Assembly (NCBI RefSeq): GCF_007751035.1 | Contig: NZ_CP036433.1 | Coordinates: 6,677,001-6,741,000, forward strand | DNA length: 64,000 bases | Direction: 5' to 3' | From: Lignipirellula cremea | Lineage (GTDB): Bacteria; Planctomycetota; Planctomycetia; Pirellulales; Pirellulaceae | Part shown: positions 1 to 8,344 of the stretch, in pieces | How the letters are laid out: every line of letters starts with the position of its first letter | How positions within the stretch are numbered: position 1 is the first letter of the stretch | Notes under the pieces: model-generated | What the model was told of the DNA's origin: nothing | Database searches by the model: none | What the model saw: only the letters and a program-made list of their open reading frames with translations | Translations under genes and position numbers: made by a program

Positions 1-2
1 CC

Positions 3-1121
3 GCGCTCTACCCCTGGGATTTCCAGAAGTGCGGGCAATCGGGGTTGGAAATCAGCGAGCTGTTCCCCCGGCTGCAGACCGTGGCCGACGACCTGTGCGT
101 GATCCGCTCCGGCTATGGCGCCATTGCCTCGCATGCGGAGGCCGGACTCTATATCTTCACCGGAGCGAGTAAACTCGGCGCCAGTCTCGGCGCCTGGATG
201 CTGCACGGGCTGGGCAGCGGCAATCCGAACTTGCCGGGACACGTGCTGCTGACCGGTCGCGCGGCCGGCGACAAATGGGCCGTTTCCGATGGCGAAGTCC
301 ACGGCGGAGCCCGCGCCGTCGGCGCAGGCGGATTGCCGCCCGCCCTGCAGGCACAAAAGGTATCCGACCTGCAGGAGCCGATCGCCAACCTGGACGGCCC
401 GCTCACCGGAGCGGCGCAGCAGCGCTGGCTGGCGGAGCTTCGCGCCACGAACGCCGCCTTTGCCGCGCGTCATCCGCATGCGGCCCAGTTGACGGCGCGG
501 GACGAGTCGTACCGGTCCGCGTACCGGATGCAAACGGCCGCGCCGGAAGCGTTTGATTTCTCCCAGGAGGCGGAAGATCCGGCCATCCGCAAACTGTATG
601 GACTGGACCCACAAGAGACGCGCAGCACCGGCGTGAAACTGTTGCTGGCCCGGCGCCTGGTGGAACGCGGCGTGCGGTTCATCGTCGTCCCTTCGGTCTC
701 GGTGCCGGGCGGACGCGGCGACTGGGACACCCATACTCCGACCCAGGTGCGTGAAGCGTTGCCCAAGCTCTCGCTGGCATGCGACCAGCCGCTGACCGGT
801 TTGATTACCGACCTGAAACAGCGTGGGCTGCTGGACCAGACGCTGGTGGTCTGGGGCGGAGAGATGGGCCGCGGCGGGGCAGGCCACATGAACCACAACG
901 GCAGCGCCTTTTGCTGGTGGATGGCCGGCGGCGGAGTACGGCCGGGCTTTGTCTATGGCGCCACCGACGAGCAGGGATTCACGGCTGTCGAAAAACCAAT
1001 CCACGTCCGCGACCTGCATGCCACCATGCTCTGGATGTGCGGTCTCGATCACCGCCAGATGCAGCACAATGGCGTCGGCTTCGACACCACCTGCAAAGTG
1101 GCGCAGGGGATCATCGCATAA
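3..1121 (+). CDS. DUF1501 family secreted protein, 5' end outside the window
   Basis: The reading frame is open from the first bases of the window, so the gene is cut at its 5' end; the first in-window start-like codon (TTG at 45) lies inside the domain and is not the true start. The protein shows the usual DUF1501 landmarks: the EISELFP segment followed by DDLCVIRS, a late LLARRLVERGVRF block, a GDWDTHT motif, VVWGGEMGR, and a C-terminal HMNHNG...WWMAGGGVRPGFVYGATDE stretch interrupted by variable residues. DUF1501 proteins belong to the alkaline-phosphatase/sulfatase-like fold. In planctomycetes they normally follow a DUF1549/DUF1553 cytochrome gene, which would be expected just left of this window. 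The biochemical role is unknown. The family call is firm. Confidence 0.9.
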   Translation, partial: ALYPWDFQKCGQSGLEISELFPRLQTVADDLCVIRSGYGAIASHAEAGLYIFTGASKLGASLGAWMLHGLGSGNPNLPGHVLLTGRAAGDKWAVSDGEVHGGARAVGAGGLPPALQAQKVSDLQEPIANLDGPLTGAAQQRWLAELRATNAAFAARHPHAAQLTARDESYRSAYRMQTAAPEAFDFSQEAEDPAIRKLYGLDPQETRSTGVKLLLARRLVERGVRFIVVPSVSVPGGRGDWDTHTPTQVREALPKLSLACDQPLTGLITDLKQRGLLDQTLVVWGGEMGRGGAGHMNHNGSAFCWWMAGGGVRPGFVYGATDEQGFTAVEKPIHVRDLHATMLWMCGLDHRQMQHNGVGFDTTCKVAQGIIA

Positions 1122-1159
1122 GACGGCCGGGCAAGAATACCGGCAGGGTTCCGCTGCGC

Positions 1160-1243
1160 CGTTTTGAGCAAGAGCAGACGCCGGAAAGTCGACTTTCACT
1201 CCGTGAAAATACGCGTTCTTTTGCGGAGCAAAAGACGACTGAC
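1160..1243 (+). repeat. Twin-hairpin REP-like repeat, copy A
   Basis: This lies between two convergent genes. It contains two adjacent hairpins: CTTTCAC-TCC-GTGAAAA at 1193-1209 and a perfect CTTTTGC-GGA-GCAAAAG at 1218-1234. The two 3-base loops (TCC and GGA) are complementary. The unit begins with CGTTTTGAGCAA and GCAGACGCCGG. Nearly the same sequence recurs at 2908-2992 and, on the other strand, around the insertion sequence at 27-28.6 kb. By position this copy could act as a shared transcription stop for both neighbours; that is inference. Confidence 0.85.
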
Positions 1244-1293
1244 TTGTCGGTCGGCCGCTTTTACAAGATCAACCGAAGAAGCTCGTTCGATCC

Positions 1294-2238
1294 CTACTCC
1301 GTCCTTCGCTTGCGGAACAGGAAGCGGAGCAGGCCAATGAACATCAGCAGCGGGATCAGCAGGATCAGCAGCCAGGGGATAATCGTGACGATGGCAATGA
1401 CCAGGTTCTCGCCCGCTTTCTGCAGGGCGGTCAGCGTGCCGAACCACGCCCGAGCGATCCGGTTGCCAAAGGTCGGCGCGGCCGGCGGCTGGTAGCCTTT
1501 GATCTCCTGGATGGTGAGCGTAATCGTCGAGAAAGAGGTCTGGTCTTTCAGCACCCGCATCCGGCCCTGCATCCGCTCGATCTCCTCCCGCACGCGGGCC
1601 AGTTGTTCTTCCACCCGCAGCACCTCTTCCAGTTTGCCGGTCGCTTTCTCCAGCAACTCGATCAGGCGTTTCTCCTGCCGCTGCTTGTTTTCGATTCGGG
1701 CCAGTACGTCGTAAAATTCGGCCGTGACTTCTTCGGATCCGGTCGTCAGACTCTGGAACTCGCCGAGCGTCTGGGCCGCTTCCAGGAACGTGCCGTACTG
1801 CTGGACCGGCACGCGAATTGTCCAGGAGCCTGACCGGGGCGAGCCGCTGCTTCCTTCGACGCTGGACTTGGCGACAAACCCGTTATGACGGGCGGCCAGC
1901 TTTTCGACTTCCGCCGGCACGCCGTCGAACTCCTCGACGATCAGTCGCAGGAAGGCCGTGTAGATTATCTGCCGCTGAATCTTCTGCTCTGGCGTATCCG
2001 GGGCGCCGTCGCCTGCCTGGCCGAGTTCCGCCTCCACCGATTCGCTGGACGTGTCCGCTGTGAATGCGTCTACATCGTTGCTCTCAGGCATGCCGGCCGC
2101 CTCGGAAGCAGGCGAATAGCTGCCTTTCGATTCGGCAGACCGTGTTCGCTTCATCTCGTACGACTCGCTGCAGCCGACCAGAGAGACCCCGACCAGAGCA
2201 AATACGATTCCGATGAAAGAGCGCAGCAAGGCGCGCAT
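1294..2238 (-). CDS. DUF4349 domain lipoprotein with C-terminal membrane anchor
   Basis: This is a 314-residue protein with a lipoprotein signal peptide: a hydrophobic stretch at about residues 8-20 ends in SLVGC, so the N-terminal cysteine is probably lipidated. After a low-complexity Ser/Glu/Asp-rich linker, the DUF4349 region (about 85-285) begins QRQIIYTAFLRLIV and contains a coiled coil (about 185-245, rich in Glu, Arg, Gln). A strong transmembrane segment near 275-300 is followed by a basic RFLFRKRR tail. DUF4349 proteins are envelope proteins of unknown function. GGGAG lies six bases before the ATG and supports this start. It is convergent with the preceding DUF1501 gene. Confidence 0.88.
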   Translation of the reverse strand: MRALLRSFIGIVFALVGVSLVGCSESYEMKRTRSAESKGSYSPASEAAGMPESNDVDAFTADTSSESVEAELGQAGDGAPDTPEQKIQRQIIYTAFLRLIVEEFDGVPAEVEKLAARHNGFVAKSSVEGSSGSPRSGSWTIRVPVQQYGTFLEAAQTLGEFQSLTTGSEEVTAEFYDVLARIENKQRQEKRLIELLEKATGKLEEVLRVEEQLARVREEIERMQGRMRVLKDQTSFSTITLTIQEIKGYQPPAAPTFGNRIARAWFGTLTALQKAGENLVIAIVTIIPWLLILLIPLLMFIGLLRFLFRKRRTE

Positions 2239-2472
2239 GGCGGACTCCCGGATGAGGGGGAAAGGCGAGTGTGAAGAGGAGTATTGATTACGAGTCCGGA
2301 ATCGCTCGATTTATTCCCGCGTTTTCGCGAGAAACGAACAAAGACCGACTACGGAGCCGATGCTGAAGACGCGACTCGCCAAGATTTAGTTCCCTGCGGA
2401 CAGTAATCCTGGCGACTGCCGGAAGGGATGGCCAGCGGTGCAACCGCGGACTCTGGCGCCCGGCGACTGCGA

Positions 2473-2826
2473 CTAATGTTCGCGGGGGACATTGTTCTCG
2501 TCCACCAGCACCACCCGGGGAACATGGGCGGGAATCTCGGCCTCTTCCAGCTCTGCGTAACAACAAATGATAACGAGGTCGCCGGGCCCCACCAGGTGCG
2601 CTGCGGCCCCGTTGATGCAGATCTCTCCCTGGCCCGCTGGGCCGGCCATTGTATAGGTCCGCAGCCGCGCGCCGTTGCGCAAGTTGTAAATATCGACCGA
2701 CTCAAACTCCCTGATATCCGCCGCCGCCAGCAGGTTGCGATCGATCGTGATACTACCGTCGTACGCCAGATCTGCGTCTGTCACAGTCGCTCGATGTATC
2801 TTTGAATAAAGCAGGGTTCGTTTCAT
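2473..2826 (-). CDS. panD: Aspartate 1-decarboxylase (PanD)
   Basis: PanD converts L-aspartate to beta-alanine and CO2 in the cytoplasm, supplying beta-alanine for pantothenate and coenzyme A. The 117-residue protein is made as a proenzyme. The self-cleavage site is visible as Gly24-Ser25 in YDGSITID; cleavage turns Ser25 into the pyruvoyl cofactor. Other family landmarks are Lys9 in [10 protein letters not shown], the [13 protein letters not shown] segment with the catalytic-region Tyr, and [23 protein letters not shown] lies about seven bases before the ATG. It stands alone, with no panB or panC nearby, and is divergent from the sulfatase gene. Length and motifs are typical. Confidence 0.97.
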   Translation of the reverse strand: MKRTLLYSKIHRATVTDADLAYDGSITIDRNLLAAADIREFESVDIYNLRNGARLRTYTMAGPAGQGEICINGAAAHLVGPGDLVIICCYAELEEAEIPAHVPRVVLVDENNVPREH

Positions 2827-2907
2827 CGCTGTTTCCTTTCAACATTTTCCGTCGACGGAATGATTTCCAAAGACCGTGAAAAGAATAACTGCCGAATATT
2901 GGTTCGT

Positions 2908-2992
2908 CGTTTTGAGCAAATGCAGACGCCGGACAGTCGACTTTCACTCCGTGAAAGATCGCGTTCTTTTGCGGAGCAAAAGACGACTAACC
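2908..2992 (+). repeat. Twin-hairpin REP-like repeat, copy B
   Basis: This is the best-preserved copy. Hairpin 1 is CTTTCAC-TCC-GTGAAAG at 2941-2957 and hairpin 2 is CTTTTGC-GGA-GCAAAAG at 2966-2982, both with perfect 7-bp stems. It begins with the same CGTTTTGAGCAAATGCAGAC lead as copy A. It lies in the 358-bp divergent gap between panD and the sulfatase gene; apart from this repeat I see no gene in that gap. Confidence 0.88.
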
Positions 2993-3184
2993 GTCGACTT
3001 CCGTCAGTTAAAAGTTTCTCGTTCCACGGAAATCCTATCCGCCAATCCGCCGCCGGCAAGATCAGGCAAGCAGCAATCGGCCCAGGGCCGCCTGGTGGAA
3101 AGCAGAAATTTGATCGTCGACATTCGCTGCATGATTCCGTAAAAAAGACAGCTGACGACCTGCTTCCTTGCTGTGAGTTACCCC

Positions 3185-4576
3185 ATGAAACGGCTGCCCC
3201 TGGCGGTTCTGATCGCCCTGACTTTTTCCCTGCCCGCTGCCGCGGCGGAAGCGGCCGACCGGCCCAATGTGCTGTTCATCGCCATCGACGACATGAACCA
3301 CTGGGTCGGGCATCTGGGCAGGCACCCGCAATCGCAAACGCCCTGCATCGACGCGCTCGCCAGCCAGGGGGTCGCCTTCAGCCGGGCGTACTGCCTGGCG
3401 CCGGCCTGCAATCCGGCTCGGGCCGCGCTCATGTCGGGCCAGCGGCCGAGCAGCACCGGCTGCTATCGGAACGCCCAGAACTGGCGACCGGGCATCGACG
3501 AAGCCCGCCTGCTCAACTCGCACTTCGCCCGCGCGGGCTATCGCGTCTACGGGGCCGGAAAAATCTATCACGGCGCGGGCGACCGCGGCGGCGAATGGGA
3601 TGATTACTTTCCCGGCAAGGCGGAAACCCAACGCCATCCCGACGCAAAGAACGACGGCGTCGGCGGCATCAGGTTTTATCCGCTGGCGAACTCCGACGAA
3701 GAAATGCCCGACTACCAGGTCGTCAGCTACGGCATTAAAAAGCTGCAGGAGAAAAGCGACAAGCCGTTCTTCCTGGCGATCGGCCTGGTCAAACCGCACA
3801 TGCCCTTTAGTGTGCCGAAAAAGTGGTTCGACCGCTTCCCGCTGGAGTCCATTCAGCTGCCGCCGCACCGAGCCGACGACCTGCTCGATCTGCCGCCGGC
3901 CGGACGCAGAATGGCGGGAGCCGAAGGCGATCACGCCCAGATGGTCGCTTCCGGTCGCTGGAAAGAAGCCGTCCAGGCGTATCTGGCGACGATCGCTTTT
4001 GCCGACGCCCAGGTGGGACGCCTGCTCGACGGACTGGAAAAATCTCCGCACCGCGATAACACGATCGTCTGCCTGTGGAGCGATCACGGCTGGAGCCTGG
4101 GCGAGAAATCGCACTGGCGGAAGTTCGCCCTGTGGGAAGAGCCGACCCGCACCGTGCTGGTCTGGAAAGCGCCCGGCGTCACATCTCCCGGCGGTCTGTG
4201 CGGCCGCACCGTGGATCACTCCAGCATCTATCCGACGCTCTGCGAACTGGCCGGTCTGCCGCTGCCCGAGCATCTCGACGGCGTCAGCGCGGTCCCGCTC
4301 CTGAAAGATCCGCAGGCCGCCTGGAGTACGCCGGCCGTCACGACCTTTGGCTTCCAGAACCACACGGTACGCAGCGAAGGCTGGCGGTATATCCGCTACG
4401 AAGACGGCGGTGAAGAGCTCTACGACGAAACGGCCGATCCGCTGGAGTACGTCAATCTGGCCGAGCGCCCCGAACATGCGGCCCGCAAGGCCGAACTGGC
4501 CAGGTGGCTCCCCGCCAGCAACGCGGAAAACCTGCCCTTTGCGGCGGGGAAAGAGCCGAAGAAGAGGAAGAAATAG
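3185..4576 (+). CDS. Secreted sulfatase, iduronate-2-sulfatase-like
   Basis: This enzyme hydrolyses sulfate esters, probably of sulfated polysaccharides, outside the cytoplasm. The chosen ATG gives a Sec signal peptide (MKRLPLAVLIALTFSLPAAA, then AEAA); an in-frame GTG 12 bases upstream is possible. The catalytic signature CNPAR (residues 75-79, within ACNPARAALMSG) carries the Cys converted to formylglycine by a sulfatase-modifying enzyme not present in this window. The metal-binding Asp pair is in FIAIDDMNHW (D35, D36), and a second metal/substrate site is SDHGWSLGEKSHW. The length of 463 residues is normal for the iduronate-2-sulfatase/choline-sulfatase branch. The substrate cannot be told from sequence. 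The tail is basic (EPKKRKK). Confidence 0.93.
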   Translation: MKRLPLAVLIALTFSLPAAAAEAADRPNVLFIAIDDMNHWVGHLGRHPQSQTPCIDALASQGVAFSRAYCLAPACNPARAALMSGQRPSSTGCYRNAQNWRPGIDEARLLNSHFARAGYRVYGAGKIYHGAGDRGGEWDDYFPGKAETQRHPDAKNDGVGGIRFYPLANSDEEMPDYQVVSYGIKKLQEKSDKPFFLAIGLVKPHMPFSVPKKWFDRFPLESIQLPPHRADDLLDLPPAGRRMAGAEGDHAQMVASGRWKEAVQAYLATIAFADAQVGRLLDGLEKSPHRDNTIVCLWSDHGWSLGEKSHWRKFALWEEPTRTVLVWKAPGVTSPGGLCGRTVDHSSIYPTLCELAGLPLPEHLDGVSAVPLLKDPQAAWSTPAVTTFGFQNHTVRSEGWRYIRYEDGGEELYDETADPLEYVNLAERPEHAARKAELARWLPASNAENLPFAAGKEPKKRKK

Positions 4577-4600
4577 GACGTCCTGTTATCGCCAGGTCCA

Positions 4601-5188
4601 CTACGGCGTTGCCTGGCTGTCTTCCTTGGCCGGTGGATCGAGCAAGGGCAGGCTGATGACGAGCCCGGCGAACTTGGCCCCTTTGGACTGGGCTTTGAAG
4701 AAGCCGCCGTGGCAGCTCACGCAGCCGCCAGTCAGCGGAATGGCGCCGGCCCGGCGGTAGTACCCGTCTTCAACGGTGTCGAAGTATTCCTTGCCGCGGG
4801 CGATCTCTTTGGCGGCCCGTTTTTCGAAGGCCGTTTTCGGTTCATGCTCGATGCTCATCGCCTGCATGTTGACGGAAATCCAGCGGGCCTCGGCGCGCGA
4901 CTGCTGTTTGATCGTCTCAAAGATATCCTCCATGGCGCGGGCCGGCACGATCGCCCTGTCGCCATGGAAATAGCGGTGATGCATCACCTCGAGCGTCGCG
5001 GCGTAAAGCTCATGCATGACCTTCGCGCGATCCCGCGCCTGTTCCAGCGGCACGCCGGCGGGTTGTGCAGCGGCGGCCGGTTCGTCCGCCAGGCTGGCAG
5101 ACGGCTCCACGGCCAGAACGTTCCACACCCCCAGAAGGCTTGCGATCATCCCTGCCGCAGCGAGACCAGCCAGCGAGATTGCTTTCAT
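4601..5188 (-). CDS. Tll0287-like (DUF3365-type) c-type heme protein
   Basis: The likely start is the ATG giving MKAISLAGLAAAGMIASLLG, a signal peptide/anchor; the frame extends 120 bases upstream without a plausible signal. The mature part (about residues 45-195) resembles the Tll0287-like heme-sensor domain, with a helical first half and one covalent heme site, CVSCH, at residues 156-160. Family members bind a single c-type heme in the periplasm and sit near redox or sensory systems; no partner is evident here. The 3' end is only 24 bases from the end of the convergent sulfatase gene. It is 195 residues long. The family call is reasonably sure, the function is not. Confidence 0.8.
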   Translation of the reverse strand: MKAISLAGLAAAGMIASLLGVWNVLAVEPSASLADEPAAAAQPAGVPLEQARDRAKVMHELYAATLEVMHHRYFHGDRAIVPARAMEDIFETIKQQSRAEARWISVNMQAMSIEHEPKTAFEKRAAKEIARGKEYFDTVEDGYYRRAGAIPLTGGCVSCHGGFFKAQSKGAKFAGLVISLPLLDPPAKEDSQATP

Positions 5189-5424
5189 CGTGGATATCCT
5201 GTCAGCAAAAGACGTCGAGTCTTGGAACTCGATCGGATCCAGGTGGGTGGAAGGGGGAGGATGCTGGCGGCCCTTTTTCTTTCCAGGAAGAGCACCGGGA
5301 AAGAGCATCCCCTCCCGGCAGGACCATCTGGCCGATTCTACACCTCAATGTGTAGATGTCAAGAAGAACGACCCGAGGGCGCCGCGCGAGCCTCATTTCC
5401 ACTGGCGACAGTCGACCCTTGAAC

Positions 5425-6858
5425 CTATGCCTGTTCGTACTTGCGCAGGATCCGCCGGCCTTCTTCGGCCGTGCACTCTTCCGGCGCGCGGGGATCCTGG
5501 TTCATCTGCAGTTCCCAGCAGCAATGCATGCCGTAGATATCCGCCGGCGACATCTCCACATTCACCGTACCGAACAACGCAAAGGTGATGGAGCCGACCA
5601 TACCGACGCCCGCATCGGCCACGCTCTGGCCGCAGGCGCCTTGTACGCAGGACAGGGTTTCATCGTCGACATTGTCAAAATCCTCATCGAAGTCTTCGTC
5701 AAAGTCGTCATCGAATTCTTTGGCGATATCCCATTCCGACGCATCGCCATAGAGCTGTTCATCGCTGCCTTCGCCCTGCTCTTCGACCGACTCCGGTTCG
5801 GCGTCGTACCAGTAACGCAGCAGCCACAAGCGGCGGCGGTCGTTGGTCGGCGGCCAGAACATTTCCCGCGTATCGTAAACTTCGATCCGGTCGGGCGGAC
5901 GGCCGAACTCGTTAGGATGCGACAGCCAGTGGCACATCTCCGACATGGCGAGAAAGCCGGGATCCTGCGACTCGGCCGGGATGGCGTCCTCCCGTTTGAG
6001 CTCCCGCAGGTACTCCAGCGCCACGACGGCCGTGTTGCAATCCAGGCAGCGGCGGGCCAGCACCTTCACGCCTGCTTCGCCGCCGACCATGGCCGACGCC
6101 CAGGCCGCTTCCATCTGCACGCCGATGTCCGCATGATCCAGCGCCAGGGCCAACAGGCGGCCGCGATGCGGCTCTTCAACAAACGGCAGCGAGGCCGTTG
6201 CACTATGGGCGAAGCTGTACTGCTCGGCATCGTTTGTCGCCAGCCAGTTCTCCAGCCGGCGAACGCCCTGCGGCGTGTTGAACGGGTGATACTCCAGCTT
6301 CTCCTGGCGGGCCAGCCGATTGACGAAATCCAGAAACGCCACCGCGGCAAAGCCGTCGGGCAGCGGGTCGCGTAAATGTTCCGTCAGGTAGCCTTCGAGC
6401 CATTCGACCTCGATCTGCTGAAACACGACCGACCATAGCCAGCTGTCCTGCAGAATCGGATCCCGGGCCGCGTTCACAATCCGTTCGGCTCCGCCGCGGG
6501 AGCCGTACATGGCGTACACCTTGAGGATGAAACTCAAATCGCCGGAGTGCTCTTCACAATCGGCTTCCAGCAGGGCGTCGTAAATGCGATGCAGCTCGGG
6601 CATCCCCTGGTAGCCCATTGTCTCGAACGCTTCTTCGCTTTCGACCTGCTGGAACAGGGCCAGCACGGCGTGCAATGCCGAGGCCAGTCCGTCGTCGCTT
6701 TCCGCGCGAGGAAAACTGCGCAGGGTTTCGACCACCGCCAAAGCATCTTCGCGCGTAAAGAGCGAACAGTCTTCGACAGCGCTCAACTCTTCGCGCAGAT
6801 CGCCTCCCGGTGCGAGACCACGACTCAATGCCGCCTGCAGTTCGCTGTTTTGAATCAT
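5425..6858 (-). CDS. HEAT-repeat-like hypothetical protein with acidic segment
   Basis: The start is placed at the ATG at 6858 (MIQNSELQAALSRGL). The frame stays open upstream, but that part is arginine/proline-rich and unlike a protein. The 477 residues are largely helical: paired-helix units typical of HEAT-like solenoids run through about 40-350, for example DADIGVQMEAAWASAMVGGEAGVK-type helices broken by short loops. An acidic DDDFDEDFDEDFDNVDDE run near residue 400 precedes a cysteine-containing C-terminus (CVQGACGQ, later MHCCWE and EECTAEE). There is no signal peptide, so it is probably cytoplasmic. Such solenoids usually bind proteins. It is a planctomycete-type hypothetical and I cannot name a function. 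Confidence 0.75.
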   Translation of the reverse strand: MIQNSELQAALSRGLAPGGDLREELSAVEDCSLFTREDALAVVETLRSFPRAESDDGLASALHAVLALFQQVESEEAFETMGYQGMPELHRIYDALLEADCEEHSGDLSFILKVYAMYGSRGGAERIVNAARDPILQDSWLWSVVFQQIEVEWLEGYLTEHLRDPLPDGFAAVAFLDFVNRLARQEKLEYHPFNTPQGVRRLENWLATNDAEQYSFAHSATASLPFVEEPHRGRLLALALDHADIGVQMEAAWASAMVGGEAGVKVLARRCLDCNTAVVALEYLRELKREDAIPAESQDPGFLAMSEMCHWLSHPNEFGRPPDRIEVYDTREMFWPPTNDRRRLWLLRYWYDAEPESVEEQGEGSDEQLYGDASEWDIAKEFDDDFDEDFDEDFDNVDDETLSCVQGACGQSVADAGVGMVGSITFALFGTVNVEMSPADIYGMHCCWELQMNQDPRAPEECTAEEGRRILRKYEQA

Positions 6859-7171
6859 GAAGCCCCCGACTTGATAAACAACCGATTCCTGATAATCGTC
6901 AATGTAAGCCGGTTCCCAAGGGGTCTGCAACGGGAAGGAAGCCGCCAGACGCGAACGCGAGGAACCTCGCCATTGCGAACCGGCGCTCAGAAACCGGTCC
7001 GGTCGCCCTGCGACCAGGCGGGGGAAGTCAGGTTGTGAAAAGAGTCGAGCGACAGCGTGACCTGGCGAACCGCCATTGACGGTCCTGCAGGCCGGCGGAT
7101 CAGGGCTTCGCGGCCGGCGGAGGCACATCCGTATCCACTGGCGCCGGGCGGCGCCGTTTTTACTTGAGGGT
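6859..7171. other. Gap upstream of the HEAT-like gene
   Basis: The gap is 313 bases between two minus-strand genes. The HEAT-gene frame is open here but lacks protein-like composition. I see no RNA gene, repeat or clear promoter. Confidence 0.5.
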
Positions 7172-7423
7172 TTAAAGGTCGCCCATATATTGTTCCTGGC
7201 CGGGACGGTTCCAGTCGTCCCAGATCGACCAGATTTCTGGCAGGTTCTCTTTCCCATAGTGGGCGACGGCCAGGTCGTGAATCTGACGCATGGTCATCTG
7301 CTCAAAGTCATCCAGCGTTTTTCCGGTCGCCTGGGATAACGCCTCGATCGTTTCCAAAAGCGGCGTGCCTTCGTACTGGCTGCGTTCAAACTTGTCGACG
7401 TTGGGGAAGAATTCTTCAGGCAT
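7172..7423 (-). CDS. Small acidic hypothetical protein (83 residues)
   Basis: This is a short gene with the best ribosome binding site in this part of the window: AAGGAG six bases before the ATG. The protein (MPEEFFPNVDKFERSQYEG...) is acidic, soluble and mostly helical, with a TLDDFEQMTMRQIHDLAVAHYG segment split by no obvious linker, and several Trp residues near the C-terminus (IWSIWDDWNRP). There is no signal peptide and no motif I recognise. It lies 313 bases upstream of the HEAT-like gene on the same strand and may be co-transcribed with it. The good Shine-Dalgarno and protein-like composition argue that it is real. Confidence 0.72.
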   Translation of the reverse strand: MPEEFFPNVDKFERSQYEGTPLLETIEALSQATGKTLDDFEQMTMRQIHDLAVAHYGKENLPEIWSIWDDWNRPGQEQYMGDL

Positions 7424-7903
7424 CGGTTACTCCTTGTGCAGGGGAAACTCCGGACCTGGCGCCGGGGCGTCAGGCGGCGGAAGTCTTCCCGAAGTTAGCT
7501 TGTGCGGAAGAAATCGCCTGTGACGATTGTGCCGCTCAGGCAGAGGCGAACGATTCCAATCCGCGTGGATCTCCCCCTGAAGAGTGCAAATGGCGGACCA
7601 GGGGCATTGTATTCGCACCCCCTTGTTTTACCCGACCGACAAGGACGGCGCCCGACCCCTGGCGAGTCGACGGATAGCGTCCCGAGTACGGGTTGCACAA
7701 TTTGTAGCGTTTGCGCATAACAAAGAAAGAGAGAGGGTCAGGTTAAATGGGAGTCAAGGAGAATACAGCTGGTTTGCGCAAAGTAATCCGTCGATATCAA
7801 ACCCTGGCAAGGAACAGTGACCACGCTTTTCCTGCTGCCGACATCTGCCCGGCGCTGGCCGGAGCCAGAGTGTTGGCGAATTGAAATCTAGCGGAGAATG
7901 ACC
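7424..7903. other. Divergent gap between two small genes
   Basis: The gap is 480 bases between the minus-strand 83-residue gene and the plus-strand 106-residue gene, so it should hold both promoters. Several ORFs of 60-80 codons cross it on both strands, but none has a start signal or protein-like composition. I find no repeat shared with the rest of the window. Confidence 0.5.
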
Positions 7904-8224
7904 ATGCCCAAAAGTACCTTTCGTGTAGTGACCCGCGGCGCCGACGGCGATTTGCGTATCACCGAATACGACTCGAAAGACAGCCTGATGGAACTCCACA
8001 TGCAAGTCGGCATCGACGACTGCAGTACGGATCTTTCCTTGCGCGGGCTGCCTGTTTTTCGCGGCCTGGTTGGACCAATGCCCGACGGCAAGAATATCAT
8101 CCGGTACGAAACGCCTGATGTGTTCGAATCGCTGACGAAAGAATGGGTGGCTTCCAAGCCAGCCAAACGCACGCGACGCCGGTCGCGGGCAACAGCCCAC
8201 ACAGCCGAGAATGCCACATCCTGA
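7904..8224 (+). CDS. Small hypothetical protein with basic tail (106 residues)
   Basis: Two ATGs lie close together (7898 and 7904). GGAG at 7893-7896 is seven bases before the second, so MPKSTFRVVTRG... is the better start. Residues 1-85 look like one compact alpha/beta unit (FRVVTRGADGDLRITEYDSKD, broken here for length, then SLMELHMQVGIDDCSTDLSLRG). The C-terminus is strongly basic (KPAKRTRRRSRA). There is no signal peptide and no membrane segment. A terminator-like hairpin follows. The longer antisense frames covering the same DNA look random. I do not recognise a function; the basic tail could contact nucleic acid, which is a guess. Confidence 0.68.
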   Translation: MPKSTFRVVTRGADGDLRITEYDSKDSLMELHMQVGIDDCSTDLSLRGLPVFRGLVGPMPDGKNIIRYETPDVFESLTKEWVASKPAKRTRRRSRATAHTAENATS

Positions 8225-8261
8225 GGACGAACCGTCCTGATGATAAAGCCAAGGATCTCCC

Positions 8262-8310
8262 AACGGGAATCGCCGTCCCCCAACTGCGATTCCCGTTTCC
8301 TTGTTTCTTG
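8262..8310 (+). terminator. Terminator-like hairpin after the 106-residue gene
   Basis: A perfect 11-bp stem, AACGGGAATCG (8262-8272) with CGATTCCCGTT (8287-8297), has a 14-base loop and is followed by the T-rich TCCTTGTTTCTTG. The T run is on the plus-strand side, fitting termination of the 7904-8224 gene; the minus-strand side has no T run. Confidence 0.55.
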
Positions 8311-8344
8311 GGTCCCTGTTTCTTGAAGCCCTGTCTTTTGACGT

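Noticed and set aside
3062-4477. 471-codon frame antisense to the sulfatase
   Set aside because: The sulfatase is certain (CNPAR site, metal ligands). The antisense product is low-complexity Arg/Val/Phe/Gly.
7733-7750. GGGTCAGGTTAAAT as a possible transposon remnant end
   Set aside because: It resembles ends seen beside REP-associated transposases, but there is a single copy, no partner repeat and no gene.
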